Origin: an uncultured Ruegeria sp.
Lineage (GTDB): Bacteria; Pseudomonadota; Alphaproteobacteria; Rhodobacterales; Rhodobacteraceae
Direction: 5' to 3'
Length of the DNA stretch: 64,000 nucleotides
NCBI RefSeq assembly: GCF_947504215.1
Contig: NZ_CANNGO010000001.1
Coordinates: forward strand, 558,001-622,000
Part shown: in pieces, positions 1 through 8,360 of the stretch
Layout of the letters: each line of letters starts with the position of its first letter
How positions within the stretch are numbered: position 1 is the stretch's first letter
Notes under the pieces: model-generated
What the model saw: only the letters and a program-made list of their open reading frames with translations
Database searches by the model: none
Told to the model about the DNA's origin: nothing
Made by a program: the position numbers and the translations under genes

Positions 1-339
1 GGGGTCTGGCTGTTTTATGTGCAGCACCAGTTCGAAAACACCCATTGGTCTGAAGATACGGATTGGGATCTGCATGACGCGGCCCTGCATGGCAGCTCGC
101 ACTATGTGTTGCCCAAAATGCTGCAATGGATGAGCGCGAATATAGGCATTCATCACGTGCACCACCTGTACTCTCGCATCCCGTTTTATCGGCTGCCCGA
201 GGTCCTGCGCGATCACGCCGTTCTTGCGCATAGCAACCGGATGACCATCCGTGAAAGCCTGTCCAACGCGCGCCTGCATCTGTGGGATGAGCAGAGCAAA
301 AAGCTGCTGTCCTTCGCACAGGCTAGATTGCTGGGCTGA
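1..339 (+). CDS. Fatty acid desaturase, C-terminal part (cut by window start)
   Basis: Reading frame 1 is open from the first base and ends in TGA, so only the last 112 codons are present. The His-rich motif HHVHHLYSRIPFYRLPEVL near residues 50-68 is the third histidine box of membrane-bound di-iron acyl-lipid desaturases (omega-6/DesA type), and THWSEDTDWDLHDAALHGSS precedes it as in that family. The enzyme would insert a cis double bond into membrane acyl chains. The stop codon lies in a 7-bp inverted repeat (335-358) without a T-run. Family is clear; regiospecificity cannot be told. Confidence 0.85.
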   Translation, partial: GVWLFYVQHQFENTHWSEDTDWDLHDAALHGSSHYVLPKMLQWMSANIGIHHVHHLYSRIPFYRLPEVLRDHAVLAHSNRMTIRESLSNARLHLWDEQSKKLLSFAQARLLG

Positions 340-460
340 ACCGGACTAAAAGTTCAGCTTCACAACCCAAGTGAAATTTGCCTGTATAAGCAGACGATGC
401 TCATTGTTTTGGTAGCGGCGCAGACTCCGCGGGTTTGGCAACCAGGGGAGTGCCAATTGT

Positions 461-1234
461 TCAAATTACCGCAGCAAAAGCTTTTGACCTGAAAACCAAA
501 AATACTTTTCCAGACCGCCTTTCGGCCGAAGAAAAACGCGCAATGGTCCAATCAGCTGAAACAACGATGATCCTGGGACCATCCAAATCGAATTCCACAA
601 AGTCATTTGCATATTCACCCGATAGAATGGCAAACGGTTCGTGAGAAACGTAAACCCACAAAGTCCCAAGTATTTTTTCAACTGAAAGGTGCGCCGGAGC
701 TTCGATTGTTTTGTTCCATGCCAACCTCGTTGATTGTAGAGATCCAGCCAATTGTGTCCTATACCAAAATCCTGCGTCTTTTTCGCCGCCGGACGCCTGA
801 AAATGAAACCGAGTTGGTTTGATTTCTCCAGTCCCGAACGTGCCAGACAAATCGATGTGGCCACTTTGCGGCAAGAAATGTTTCATAAACGCGCAACCTA
901 TAAGGTCGAATTCAAGCTTCGGGTTTAAGTTATCACGAATACGTTCTACGCCAGTTTTCGTGGATTTGTAGTGCTCGGGGGAAGACGTACCGACGGTTAG
1001 TTGCCCATTGTCACGCAGATCGATTTGACTCGCAACGCGCATTGGCCGGAAGCCAGCCGGGCAAACGGGTCTCGGTTCACCCGGCTCCAGGTTCATCAAC
1101 TTGGCAATCACGAATTCATTGGGCAAAAATGTAATTTCCCAAGTTCGGGCAGCGACCGGGTTGCTAAAAACCGAGCAGGTCAGGGACGCCCAGAGAAAAA
1201 TCCGTACACTTTTACGAAAAAACGCGTGGCACAT
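461..1234 (-). CDS. Secreted protein of unknown function (downstream partner)
   Basis: A 257-residue protein with an N-terminal signal peptide (basic MCHAFFRKSVRIF, hydrophobic core, cleavage near NPVAA-RT), so probably periplasmic. I recognise no domain. Its ATG shares one base with the TAA stop of the upstream gene (TAATG), indicating translational coupling. The middle part, with WYR, a ...HLSVE... strand and FVEF near residue 215, resembles the order of motifs in the upstream protein (WYR, LHLSLE, FVEF), suggesting distant paralogy. DNA here is visibly AT-richer than the flanking core genes. Confidence 0.6.
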   Translation of the reverse strand: MCHAFFRKSVRIFLWASLTCSVFSNPVAARTWEITFLPNEFVIAKLMNLEPGEPRPVCPAGFRPMRVASQIDLRDNGQLTVGTSSPEHYKSTKTGVERIRDNLNPKLEFDLIGCAFMKHFLPQSGHIDLSGTFGTGEIKPTRFHFQASGGEKDAGFWYRTQLAGSLQSTRLAWNKTIEAPAHLSVEKILGTLWVYVSHEPFAILSGEYANDFVEFDLDGPRIIVVSADWTIARFSSAERRSGKVFLVFRSKAFAAVI

Positions 1235-1941
1235 TATTGACTGCTCTCGGGCATCGGAAACTCTACAAAGCTGCTTAGGGTCAAATCTACCAGCATCTCG
1301 CCGTCCCCTTCCTGCGTCTGAAAAGGTATATCTTTCAATTCCAACGAAAGATGGAGGCGACCAGTTGTGTCTGGTGTATCAGACTTTCCAAAGTTGGAAT
1401 CTCGATACCACTTAAACCCCCGCTCGAATGTTAGCGAAAAAGTTTCGCCCTGATCTGACGTTACAGCATCTCTTTTATGAACTGTGAAATTCCCAACTTC
1501 GCCCGAAGCCGTGTAAACAAGGCCCACAAACTCAGGAAAACCAAGGTATTCGCAAAAATAGAGCACTGTGCGCAACTCCACATCTGCAGCCTGCACTTTT
1601 GAAAAAGACTTGCTTGCAAACCGCGCCTGACTCTCTGGTCCTTCCGTATCGGTCTGCCCACCGCGCCGCACGACAACTGGCTTTTTACGTAGCGCGGTTT
1701 CGACAAAAGATGACAAGTCATGAGTCTGTGGGTTCAATGCATTGACGATGTCAATCTTTGCAGGGCGCATCGGAACCTTGCAGGAAATAGCGGACTCGGG
1801 TGCCACTATTTCAAGCTCTACAGAAGTACGACGAGCATTCAATTCTAGGTGCGCATTTTGCGCCTGCGCCTGAACGCCCGACCATGCTGAGATTAAGGCG
1901 ACCAGCACAACGACTAAGAGAGCTTTTGATGCAAGGATCAT
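1234..1941 (-). CDS. Secreted protein of unknown function (upstream partner)
   Basis: I chose the ATG at 1941 (MILASKALLVVVLVALI...) because it begins a good signal peptide ending near VQAQA-QN; the longer reading from 2022 adds 27 residues that would spoil it. The mature part of about 210 residues matches no family I know. It contains an early Cys (ISCKVPMRP) and a second Cys (YFCEYLG), a possible disulfide. It is coupled to the following gene by a TAATG overlap and shares weak motif similarity with that protein, so the two probably act together outside the cytoplasm. Confidence 0.6.
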   Translation of the reverse strand: MILASKALLVVVLVALISAWSGVQAQAQNAHLELNARRTSVELEIVAPESAISCKVPMRPAKIDIVNALNPQTHDLSSFVETALRKKPVVVRRGGQTDTEGPESQARFASKSFSKVQAADVELRTVLYFCEYLGFPEFVGLVYTASGEVGNFTVHKRDAVTSDQGETFSLTFERGFKWYRDSNFGKSDTPDTTGRLHLSLELKDIPFQTQEGDGEMLVDLTLSSFVEFPMPESSQ

Positions 1942-1993
1942 TTCAAAGTTCGAATAGATACAATCTAAGGCAGAACTACGGCAGGTTTCATGT

Positions 1994-2248
1994 TCAAACC
2001 CCAATATCCAACGCCAGCGCATGGATGCGCGGCACTATGTCGCCCAGTGCCTTGTGAACCGCGCGATGCCGGGCGACGCGGGATTGGCCCTCGAACGCAG
2101 ACGCGCGGATTCGAACGTTGAAATGGCTTTCGCCACCCTCTTGAAAACCTGCATGGCCACGGTGACTTTCGCTATCGTCCACAACTTCAAGCTCATGCGG
2201 CTCAAATGCGGCCTGCAGGCGATCTTCAATTTCTTCGGTGATGCTCAT
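1994..2248 (-). CDS. BolA-family protein
   Basis: This 84-residue protein has the full BolA fold length. It starts MSITEEIEDRLQAAF, has ESH followed by HFNVRIRASAFEG, then RVARHRAVHKAL and ends in IHALALDIGV. The conserved His near ESHFNV is the ligand by which BolA proteins share a [2Fe-2S] cluster with monothiol glutaredoxins. The expected role is iron-sulfur trafficking or iron-responsive regulation. It is divergent from the J-domain gene, a neighbour pair common in Rhodobacterales. Confidence 0.88.
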   Translation of the reverse strand: MSITEEIEDRLQAAFEPHELEVVDDSESHRGHAGFQEGGESHFNVRIRASAFEGQSRVARHRAVHKALGDIVPRIHALALDIGV

Positions 2249-2354
2249 TTTTTGCTCAACGGCAAATTAATTGCCGTCCCCCTCTTCTACTTTCGGCTGC
2301 TTAGACTAAACTGCTGCCTCCGAGTCGAAAAGATACGTTCGTGAGGATCAGAGC

Positions 2355-2978
2355 ATGGCAAAGTCAGACCCCTTCGGATTCGATATGTCCGTTTCCACGT
2401 CAAAGAAAAAGAACCCGCGCGGGCGTCGGGGCATGTCGGGTGCGTCAGAAACTTCGGTTCGGGTCTGTGACCACGAAGGCTGTGAAGAGGCGGGCAAATT
2501 CCGCGCACCCAAAGCACCAGATGTACTGGACGACTTTTTCTGGTTCTGCCAGCAGCATGTGCGCGAATATAATCAGAAGTGGAACTTCTTCGACGGCACC
2601 ACCGAGGCCGAGTTGAACGCACAGCGATCCAAGGACAAAGTATGGGAGCGTGAGACCAAACCGATGGGCGACCCCGAGGCCCGCGCTTGGGCCCGTCTCG
2701 GCATCGAAGACCCGCATCAGGTGTTGGGCGAGAACGCAACCAAGAACCCGGGCCGGGCAAATTCCGGCGGCCGCCGATTGCCCCCGACCGAACGCCGCGC
2801 CGTCGAAATTCTGGAAGCGCAGGACAGCTGGTCCAAGGCCGAGATACGCAAAGCCTATAAAAAACTGATCAAAGTGTTGCACCCGGACATGAACGGCGGC
2901 GATCGATCGCAGGAAGAACAGTTGCAAGAGGTCGTCTGGGCCTGGGATCAGATCAAGGACAGCCGGAGTTTTAAATAG
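2355..2978 (+). CDS. J-domain (DnaJ-like) molecular chaperone protein
   Basis: A 207-residue cytoplasmic protein with a C-terminal J domain: residues ~145-205 run from AVEILEAQDSW through EIRKAYKKLIKVLHPDMNGGD to EVVWAWDQIKDSRSFK. The HPD tripeptide needed to stimulate DnaK ATPase is intact. The N-terminal part has a Cys/His cluster (CDHEGCEEAGKF...FCQQH) that may bind zinc. A GAGGATC ribosome site lies 8-12 bases before the ATG. It is a DnaK co-chaperone of the kind found beside bolA in alphaproteobacteria; its substrate is unknown. Confidence 0.8.
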   Translation: MAKSDPFGFDMSVSTSKKKNPRGRRGMSGASETSVRVCDHEGCEEAGKFRAPKAPDVLDDFFWFCQQHVREYNQKWNFFDGTTEAELNAQRSKDKVWERETKPMGDPEARAWARLGIEDPHQVLGENATKNPGRANSGGRRLPPTERRAVEILEAQDSWSKAEIRKAYKKLIKVLHPDMNGGDRSQEEQLQEVVWAWDQIKDSRSFK

Positions 2979-2999
2979 GGCTGGCCAAGCAGCGATCAC

Positions 3000-4097
3000 T
3001 TAGTCCCTGATTGCGATTTCAAGAATGCTGAGCAGATTGTTTGCCCCCTCGGCAAGCAGAAGGCCGGTTTCGGCTTTCTCGGCGGTGGACATGCTGGACC
3101 ACATGCGGCCAGCATAATCGCCCGTGAGGACGACGGCATCCGCTTCGCCGGATTCGACATCCAGTGTCATGCTGATGTCATCCGTTTCCATTTGCAGGGC
3201 TTGCGCACCCTGCGTCAACTTGCGCAGCGAGGCTTCGCGCTCGGCCTTCAGCTCGGCGACGCGCACGGTCCGTTCCTCTTCACTTAGCACGCGGGCCCTG
3301 TCCATTTCCTTGCGCCAAGTGTGCATGGCCGCCAATACGGCGCCGCCGGCCGTCAGCGGCAATAACGGTGGGCACAGAACTCCGACAACGACGCCCAAAC
3401 CAACACCCGTGCCGACCCCGTTTCTAAGCGCGCGCCCACTAGCGTCGAGGCGGATGGAGATTGGAGAAGTAACATTGTCCGACAGCGCAGCCGACACGGT
3501 CTTGTGAAGGTTTGCGGCCAGTTCAGGTACAGAGCTTGCACGTGACATGGTATCTGAAACACCGTCTTGCAGACTGCCCATCAACCCAGGCACCGAAGAC
3601 GCGTGAGATTTTGCACCACTCCAAACAGTTTCCGACGCCGAGCTCAAACCGTCCAACGCGCGGGTGAATCTTGAAGCCTTTTTGTAAGGTTCAACCGGAG
3701 AGGGAGCATATTCTGCCAACACCTCGAGGTTCACACGCGCTTCGGCAAAGCTCGAACCTTCGATCCGCTGCCGAGCCTCTTTGGCCAGTGTCGCCGCGCG
3801 ATTTATGGACGCATAGACCTGGTGTCTTTCATCTTCCGAGATCGATGTCATTTGGTCCATGTCTTCGAGCATTGCAAAAATCGCAATAAAACTGGGCACG
3901 TGCACGACATGAAACGCCCTGTTCTGACGCCAGAGTTGGGGATCAGAGGTGAGGGCATTGGTTACGTAGGTCAAATCTTCCGGCAACGTTCCGATGGCCC
4001 GGACAAAGTCACGATCAACCGCTGCTCGCCTATCAACTTGCGCCGCCAAATGATTTAGAGTTTCGAGCCGCTCACTGTCAGTTACAGGTTGTTCCAC
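3000..4097 (-). CDS. Unknown protein with glycine-zipper membrane segment
   Basis: A 365-residue protein that I do not recognise. Residues ~1-150 are helical and charged. Residues ~165-200 contain a repeated element, ASSVPGLMGSLQDGV then ASSVPELAANLHKTV. Residues ~228-262 form a glycine-rich hydrophobic stretch (GVGTGVGLGVVVGVL...AGGAVLAAM) typical of membrane-inserting glycine zippers. A charged, probably coiled helix (EERTVRVAELKAEREASLRKL) follows. No signal peptide. It is convergent with the J-domain gene. Confidence 0.55.
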   Translation of the reverse strand: MEQPVTDSERLETLNHLAAQVDRRAAVDRDFVRAIGTLPEDLTYVTNALTSDPQLWRQNRAFHVVHVPSFIAIFAMLEDMDQMTSISEDERHQVYASINRAATLAKEARQRIEGSSFAEARVNLEVLAEYAPSPVEPYKKASRFTRALDGLSSASETVWSGAKSHASSVPGLMGSLQDGVSDTMSRASSVPELAANLHKTVSAALSDNVTSPISIRLDASGRALRNGVGTGVGLGVVVGVLCPPLLPLTAGGAVLAAMHTWRKEMDRARVLSEEERTVRVAELKAEREASLRKLTQGAQALQMETDDISMTLDVESGEADAVVLTGDYAGRMWSSMSTAEKAETGLLLAEGANNLLSILEIAIRD

Positions 4098-4488
4098 TTG
4101 GCTTGAGCCTTATTCAATCCCTTTTTGCGTGCAAATCCTAGCGCCCTAAAACTTTGAATTCGAGCGAATAGTGTGTCCGCGATCGGTTTTTGGCGCTCTG
4201 GAATTGTGAAGAAGCACTTCTAAAGCTCGACATATGGAAACCGCCCAGGCGCGGCAACCTTGGTGACCCGGGCAATGTGCCTAGTCCTGCGACTATTGGG
4301 TAGGCAAGGTCCGATGCGTATGTGGGACATTCCCGATCAGACGGTCCCGCACATCGATAAGGCCAGTTTCAAAGAAACATCCGCCTAGCTTTTGACACGC
4401 GCGGCTTTCCCTTGCCCTTGCCCGCAATATGTTGCACCACACACGGGTTCAAACCCGGGAAACGGGGCAAAGGATAAGGACAAGACGC
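4098..4488. other. Intergenic region upstream of cobS
   Basis: About 390 bases without a credible gene. It must hold the promoters of cobS and of the divergent gene ending at 3000. I see one inverted repeat, TGTGGGAC (4321-4328) with GTCCCGCACA (4344-4353). I find no cobalamin riboswitch core, so B12 control of cobST is not supported from this sequence. The ribosome site AAGGA at 4476-4480 fixes the cobS start at 4489. Confidence 0.5.
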
Positions 4489-5475
4489 ATGGCTGACGGA
4501 TCGATCGATATCAACGCGAAACCCACCGAAGAGATCTCGGTCCGTGAAGTGTTTGGAATTGATAGCGACATGGCGGTCAAAGGCTTTGCCGACCGCAGTG
4601 ATCGCGTGCCTGCCATCGACTCGACCTACAAGTTCGATCCCGAGACGACGCTGGCGATTCTGGCGGGGTTCTCGCACAACCGCCGCGTCATGATCCAGGG
4701 CTACCACGGCACAGGCAAATCGACCCATATCGAGCAGGTCGCAGCCCGCCTGAACTGGCCCGCCGTGCGTGTAAACTTGGACAGCCATATCAGCCGGATC
4801 GACTTGATTGGTAAGGACGCCATCAAACTGCGCGACGGCAAGCAGGTGACAGAATTCCACGAAGGCATCCTGCCCTGGGCCTTGCGCAACCCTGTAGCCA
4901 TCGTGTTCGACGAATATGATGCGGGTCGTGCGGATGTCATGTTCGTAATCCAGCGCGTGCTGGAGCATGACGGCAAGCTGACTTTGCTGGACCAGAACGA
5001 AATTATCACACCCAACCCGAACTTCCGCCTGTTCGCCACCGCCAACACCGTTGGCTTGGGTGACACCACGGGCCTCTATCACGGCACCCAACAGATCAAC
5101 CAGGCGCAGATGGACCGTTGGTCGCTGGTCTCGACGCTGAACTATCTGAGCCATGATGCCGAAACGATGATCGTCCTGTCCAAGGCTCCTTTGTACAACA
5201 CCGCCGAGGGCCGCAAGACCGTCAGCCAGATGGTCACTGTTGCCGACCTGACCCGGACCGCCTTCATGAATGGCGATCTGTCCACAGTGATGAGCCCGCG
5301 TACCGTGATTAACTGGGCCCAGAACGCCGATATCTTCCGCGATGTGGGATATGCCTTCCGCCTGTCTTTCCTGAACAAATGTGATGAGCTGGAGCGCCAG
5401 ACCGTGGCTGAATTCTATCAGCGCTGCTTTGACGAAGAACTACCAGAAAGCGCGGCTAGCGTCAGCCTGGGGTGA
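4489..5475 (+). CDS. cobS: Cobaltochelatase subunit CobS (AAA+ ATPase)
   Basis: Part of the aerobic vitamin B12 pathway: with CobT and CobN it inserts Co(II) into hydrogenobyrinic acid a,c-diamide at the cost of ATP. The 328-residue protein has a MoxR-type AAA+ core with Walker [10 protein letters not shown] (residues ~71-79), Walker B IVFDEYD and a sensor asparagine in FATANTVG. Length matches known CobS (about 330). The ATG at 4489 was chosen over 4429 because of a ribosome site AAGGA eight bases upstream. It is followed 13 bases later by the racemase-like gene and then cobT. Confidence 0.95.
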   Translation: MADGSIDINAKPTEEISVREVFGIDSDMAVKGFADRSDRVPAIDSTYKFDPETTLAILAGFSHNRRVMIQGYHGTGKSTHIEQVAARLNWPAVRVNLDSHISRIDLIGKDAIKLRDGKQVTEFHEGILPWALRNPVAIVFDEYDAGRADVMFVIQRVLEHDGKLTLLDQNEIITPNPNFRLFATANTVGLGDTTGLYHGTQQINQAQMDRWSLVSTLNYLSHDAETMIVLSKAPLYNTAEGRKTVSQMVTVADLTRTAFMNGDLSTVMSPRTVINWAQNADIFRDVGYAFRLSFLNKCDELERQTVAEFYQRCFDEELPESAASVSLG

Positions 5476-5488
5476 CTGGAGGTCCGCC

Positions 5489-6187
5489 ATGCATATCGGA
5501 TTGATTGGCGGGATCGGTGTTGCTGCAACAGTGGTGTATTATCAGCGGCTGAGTGCGGCCATTGCGGCACGTGAAAAGCCGCTTGAGTTGACCATCGTAA
5601 ACGCGGATGTGCAGGAGTTGATCCGTAACAATCTGGCTGATGAGCGAGACGCGCAGGCGCGGGTCTATGCTGGGTTGCTGAACCGTTTACAGGCGGCAGG
5701 TGCAGATTGTGCGGCCATCACCTCACTGGGCGGGCATTTCTGCTATGATGAGACAGTCCCGCTATCTCCTATCCCGTTGGTTTCGGCCGTAAAGCCTTTG
5801 GATGCCTATTTCGCCTCTCAGGGGTTTGGGACAGTTGGATTGCTGGGTACGCGGGTTGTGATGCAGACAAAACTCTATGGTCAGCTTGTGCAAACTCGGG
5901 CAGTCGCGCTGGAAGACGAGATCGACACGCTGGGGCAGACCTATCAGGATATGGCAGTCGCCGGAATCTGTTCCGAACAGGATCGCGCGCTGTTTCTGGA
6001 CGCAGGCCACCGTATGGTGAATGACTTGAATGCTGACGCCATCGTTTTGGCGGGAACCGATCTAAACCTTGCTTTTGACGGGCAGGATCCCGGCTATACA
6101 GTAGTAGATGCGTTGGACGTGCATGTGGAGTTGCTCGCTCGTCTGGCAGGCAAAGAATTGACGCTTGAAGAAGCAGGGGCAGATTAA
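5489..6187 (+). CDS. Aspartate/glutamate racemase-fold protein, catalytic cysteines absent
   Basis: The 232-residue protein begins [21 protein letters not shown], the glycine-rich start of the Asp/Glu/hydantoin racemase family, and covers the full two-lobe fold. In active racemases the first acid/base is Cys in a CNTAH-like motif and the second is Cys in GCTE. Here these sites read TSLGGHF and AGTDL, so both cysteines are replaced (Ser and Gly). Start set by TGGAGGT six bases upstream. Placed between cobS and cobT; its TAA overlaps the cobT ATG (TAATG). Substrate unknown, possibly a binding protein or a different lyase. Confidence 0.75.
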   Translation: MHIGLIGGIGVAATVVYYQRLSAAIAAREKPLELTIVNADVQELIRNNLADERDAQARVYAGLLNRLQAAGADCAAITSLGGHFCYDETVPLSPIPLVSAVKPLDAYFASQGFGTVGLLGTRVVMQTKLYGQLVQTRAVALEDEIDTLGQTYQDMAVAGICSEQDRALFLDAGHRMVNDLNADAIVLAGTDLNLAFDGQDPGYTVVDALDVHVELLARLAGKELTLEEAGAD

Positions 6188-8064
6188 TGAGTAAACAAAA
6201 CGACAACCCTGCCGATCCGTTCAAGAAAGCTCTGGCCGAAGCCACCAAAGTGATGGCGGACGATCCTGAGTTGAACGTCTCATACACGGTTGATCCGTCA
6301 GGGATGACGGGTGAGTCGATGCGTTTGCCGCAGGTCTCCCGCCGGATGACGCGCGAGGAGGTTTTGCTGGCACGGGGCACTGCGGACGCCTTGGCGTTGC
6401 AGCGCCGGTATCATGACGACGCGACCCACAACCGCTATGCGCCTCCAGGTGATATGGCGCGTGATCTTTATGAAGCGATGGAGGTCGCACGCTGCGAGGC
6501 GATGGGGGCCCGGGATATGCCCGGCACCGCTAGCAATATCGACGTGAAGATCGGGCATGAGGCGATCCGGCGTGGCTATGATCAGTGCAAGCAACCGGCC
6601 GAGGCACCTTTGTCCGTGGCAGCAGGCTATCTGATCCGCCATCTGGCGACCGGGCGCGATCTGCCGCCTGCCGCTGAAAACGTCATGAACCTGTGGCGTG
6701 GGTTTATCGAAGAACAGGCTGGCGGCGTGCTTGAAAACCTTGATGAGGTGCTCTCGGATCAGGCCGAATTCGCCAAGTTCGCGCGCCAGATGATCAAGGA
6801 TCTGGGGTATGGCGACCAGCTGGGCGATGACCCGGATGAGCTGGATGAAGATCAGGAAGATCAGGCCGAGGACGACGCGGAAGAACAGCCTGATCCAGAC
6901 AGTACCGGCCAGGATGATCAGGACGAACAGGACGCCGACGCGACGCCCGAGCAAACGCAGGAAGAGCAGCAGGATCAATCTCAGGCGCAGGTCTCGATGG
7001 ATGAGATGGCCGAGGATGAGATGGGCGATGAGGCCGAAATGCCCGAGGGCGAGGCCCCGATGGAGCCACCTGCCCCACCGCCAGCGTCCGAGGCTGACCC
7101 GGACTACAAGGTATATCTGAACACCCATGACGAAGAGATTTTGGCCGAGGATTTGGCGGAACCGGCTGAATTGGAGCGTTTGCGCGCCTATCTCGATCAG
7201 CAGCTGGAGCCTTTGAAAGGTGCTGTCAGCCGTTTGGCCAACAAGTTGCAGCGTCGCTTGCAGGCGCAGCAGAACCGGTCTTGGGAGTTCGATCGCGAAG
7301 AAGGTATTCTTGACGCTGGCCGTCTGGCGCGGGTGGTTGCGAATCCGACCACACCGCTGAGCTTTAAGGTCGAAAAGGATACCGAGTTTAGAGATACCGT
7401 TGTGACGTTGCTGCTGGACAATTCAGGCTCGATGCGCGGACGCCCGATTTCGATTGCGGCGATCTGTGCCGACGTTTTGGCGCGGACGCTGGAACGTTGC
7501 AACGTGAAGGTTGAGATTCTGGGCTTTACCACCCGGGCGTGGAAGGGTGGTCAGGCGCGCGAGGCATGGTTGAACGATGGCCGCCCACAGCAGCCGGGGC
7601 GTCTGAACGATCTGCGCCACATCGTCTACAAGGGTGCGGATGCACCGTGGCGACGGGCACGGCCCAATCTAGGGCTGATGATGAAAGAAGGCCTGCTGAA
7701 GGAAAACATCGACGGCGAAGCGCTGGAATGGGCGCATCGCCGGATGCTGGCGCGGCGTGAACAGCGCAAGATCCTGATGGTGATTTCCGATGGTGCGCCC
7801 GTCGATGATTCAACGCTGAGTGTGAACCCGGCCAACTATCTGGAAAAACACCTGCGCGACGTGATCGCCATGGTGGAAAAGCGCAAGATGGTGGAACTGC
7901 TGGCCATCGGCATCGGCCATGACGTGACCCGGTACTATGACCGGGCGGTGACGATCACCGATGTCGAACAACTTGCCGGTGCGATGACCGAACAACTGGC
8001 AGCGCTGTTTGACAGCGATCCCCGCGCGCGGGCGCGAGTGATGGGGATGAAACGGGCCAGTTAG
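6187..8064 (+). CDS. cobT: Cobaltochelatase subunit CobT
   Basis: The 625-residue partner of CobS in the cobalt chelatase. An N-terminal helical domain (~1-220) is followed by a very acidic Asp/Glu/Gln-rich linker (~220-305) and a C-terminal von Willebrand A domain (~395-620) with a MIDAS motif DNSGSMRG (DxSxS) and a later ISDGAP. The family's usual organisation and length are fully met. Its ATG overlaps the stop of the upstream gene by one base, implying coupling. Its TAG overlaps the end of a small opposite-strand gene. Confidence 0.95.
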   Translation: MSKQNDNPADPFKKALAEATKVMADDPELNVSYTVDPSGMTGESMRLPQVSRRMTREEVLLARGTADALALQRRYHDDATHNRYAPPGDMARDLYEAMEVARCEAMGARDMPGTASNIDVKIGHEAIRRGYDQCKQPAEAPLSVAAGYLIRHLATGRDLPPAAENVMNLWRGFIEEQAGGVLENLDEVLSDQAEFAKFARQMIKDLGYGDQLGDDPDELDEDQEDQAEDDAEEQPDPDSTGQDDQDEQDADATPEQTQEEQQDQSQAQVSMDEMAEDEMGDEAEMPEGEAPMEPPAPPPASEADPDYKVYLNTHDEEILAEDLAEPAELERLRAYLDQQLEPLKGAVSRLANKLQRRLQAQQNRSWEFDREEGILDAGRLARVVANPTTPLSFKVEKDTEFRDTVVTLLLDNSGSMRGRPISIAAICADVLARTLERCNVKVEILGFTTRAWKGGQAREAWLNDGRPQQPGRLNDLRHIVYKGADAPWRRARPNLGLMMKEGLLKENIDGEALEWAHRRMLARREQRKILMVISDGAPVDDSTLSVNPANYLEKHLRDVIAMVEKRKMVELLAIGIGHDVTRYYDRAVTITDVEQLAGAMTEQLAALFDSDPRARARVMGMKRAS

Positions 8065-8219
8065 GCCTGTTGCGGTCGGTGAAATAGCATACCAGCCAAA
8101 ACGCTAAGAAAGTGTTTCGGTGCCGGTTCTTCAGGCGGGCTCGTGATGTGTCGCGGGTCTGGCAGCGTATGACGCGCAGCCTGGTGTTGTAAGAGGGCGG
8201 TGTCGAATGGGGGCATCAT
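8061..8219 (-). CDS. Possible 52-residue small protein
   Basis: An ATG at 8219 opens a 52-codon frame ([20 protein letters not shown]... ending LFHRPQQA) whose stop overlaps the cobT stop on the other strand. A canonical ribosome site AGGAG sits eight bases before the ATG, which is the main support. The protein is basic with a short hydrophobic patch [10 protein letters not shown] near the C-terminus. It is divergent from the DNA-binding gene at 8361 and could be its target. No family recognised. Confidence 0.45.
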   Translation of the reverse strand: MMPPFDTALLQHQAARHTLPDPRHITSPPEEPAPKHFLSVLAGMLFHRPQQA

Positions 8220-8360
8220 GGTGTGATCTCCTGTTTCAGATCTTATATTTGCCAACCAGTTAGTGCGCCTGCTTGAAGATACTCTTGAGATTTCCCTAAG
8301 AAACCTTTGGGATTGCCGTTGAACCTTGTGAGGCCGGGTAAAACCGGGTGTATTCGCCCC

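Noticed and set aside
335-358. Inverted repeat GCTGAAC/GTTCAGC at the end of the desaturase gene as terminator
   Set aside because: 7-bp stem without a following T-run, and it includes the stop codon.
4098-4488. Cobalamin riboswitch upstream of cobS
   Set aside because: I could not find the conserved B12-box core in the sequence.
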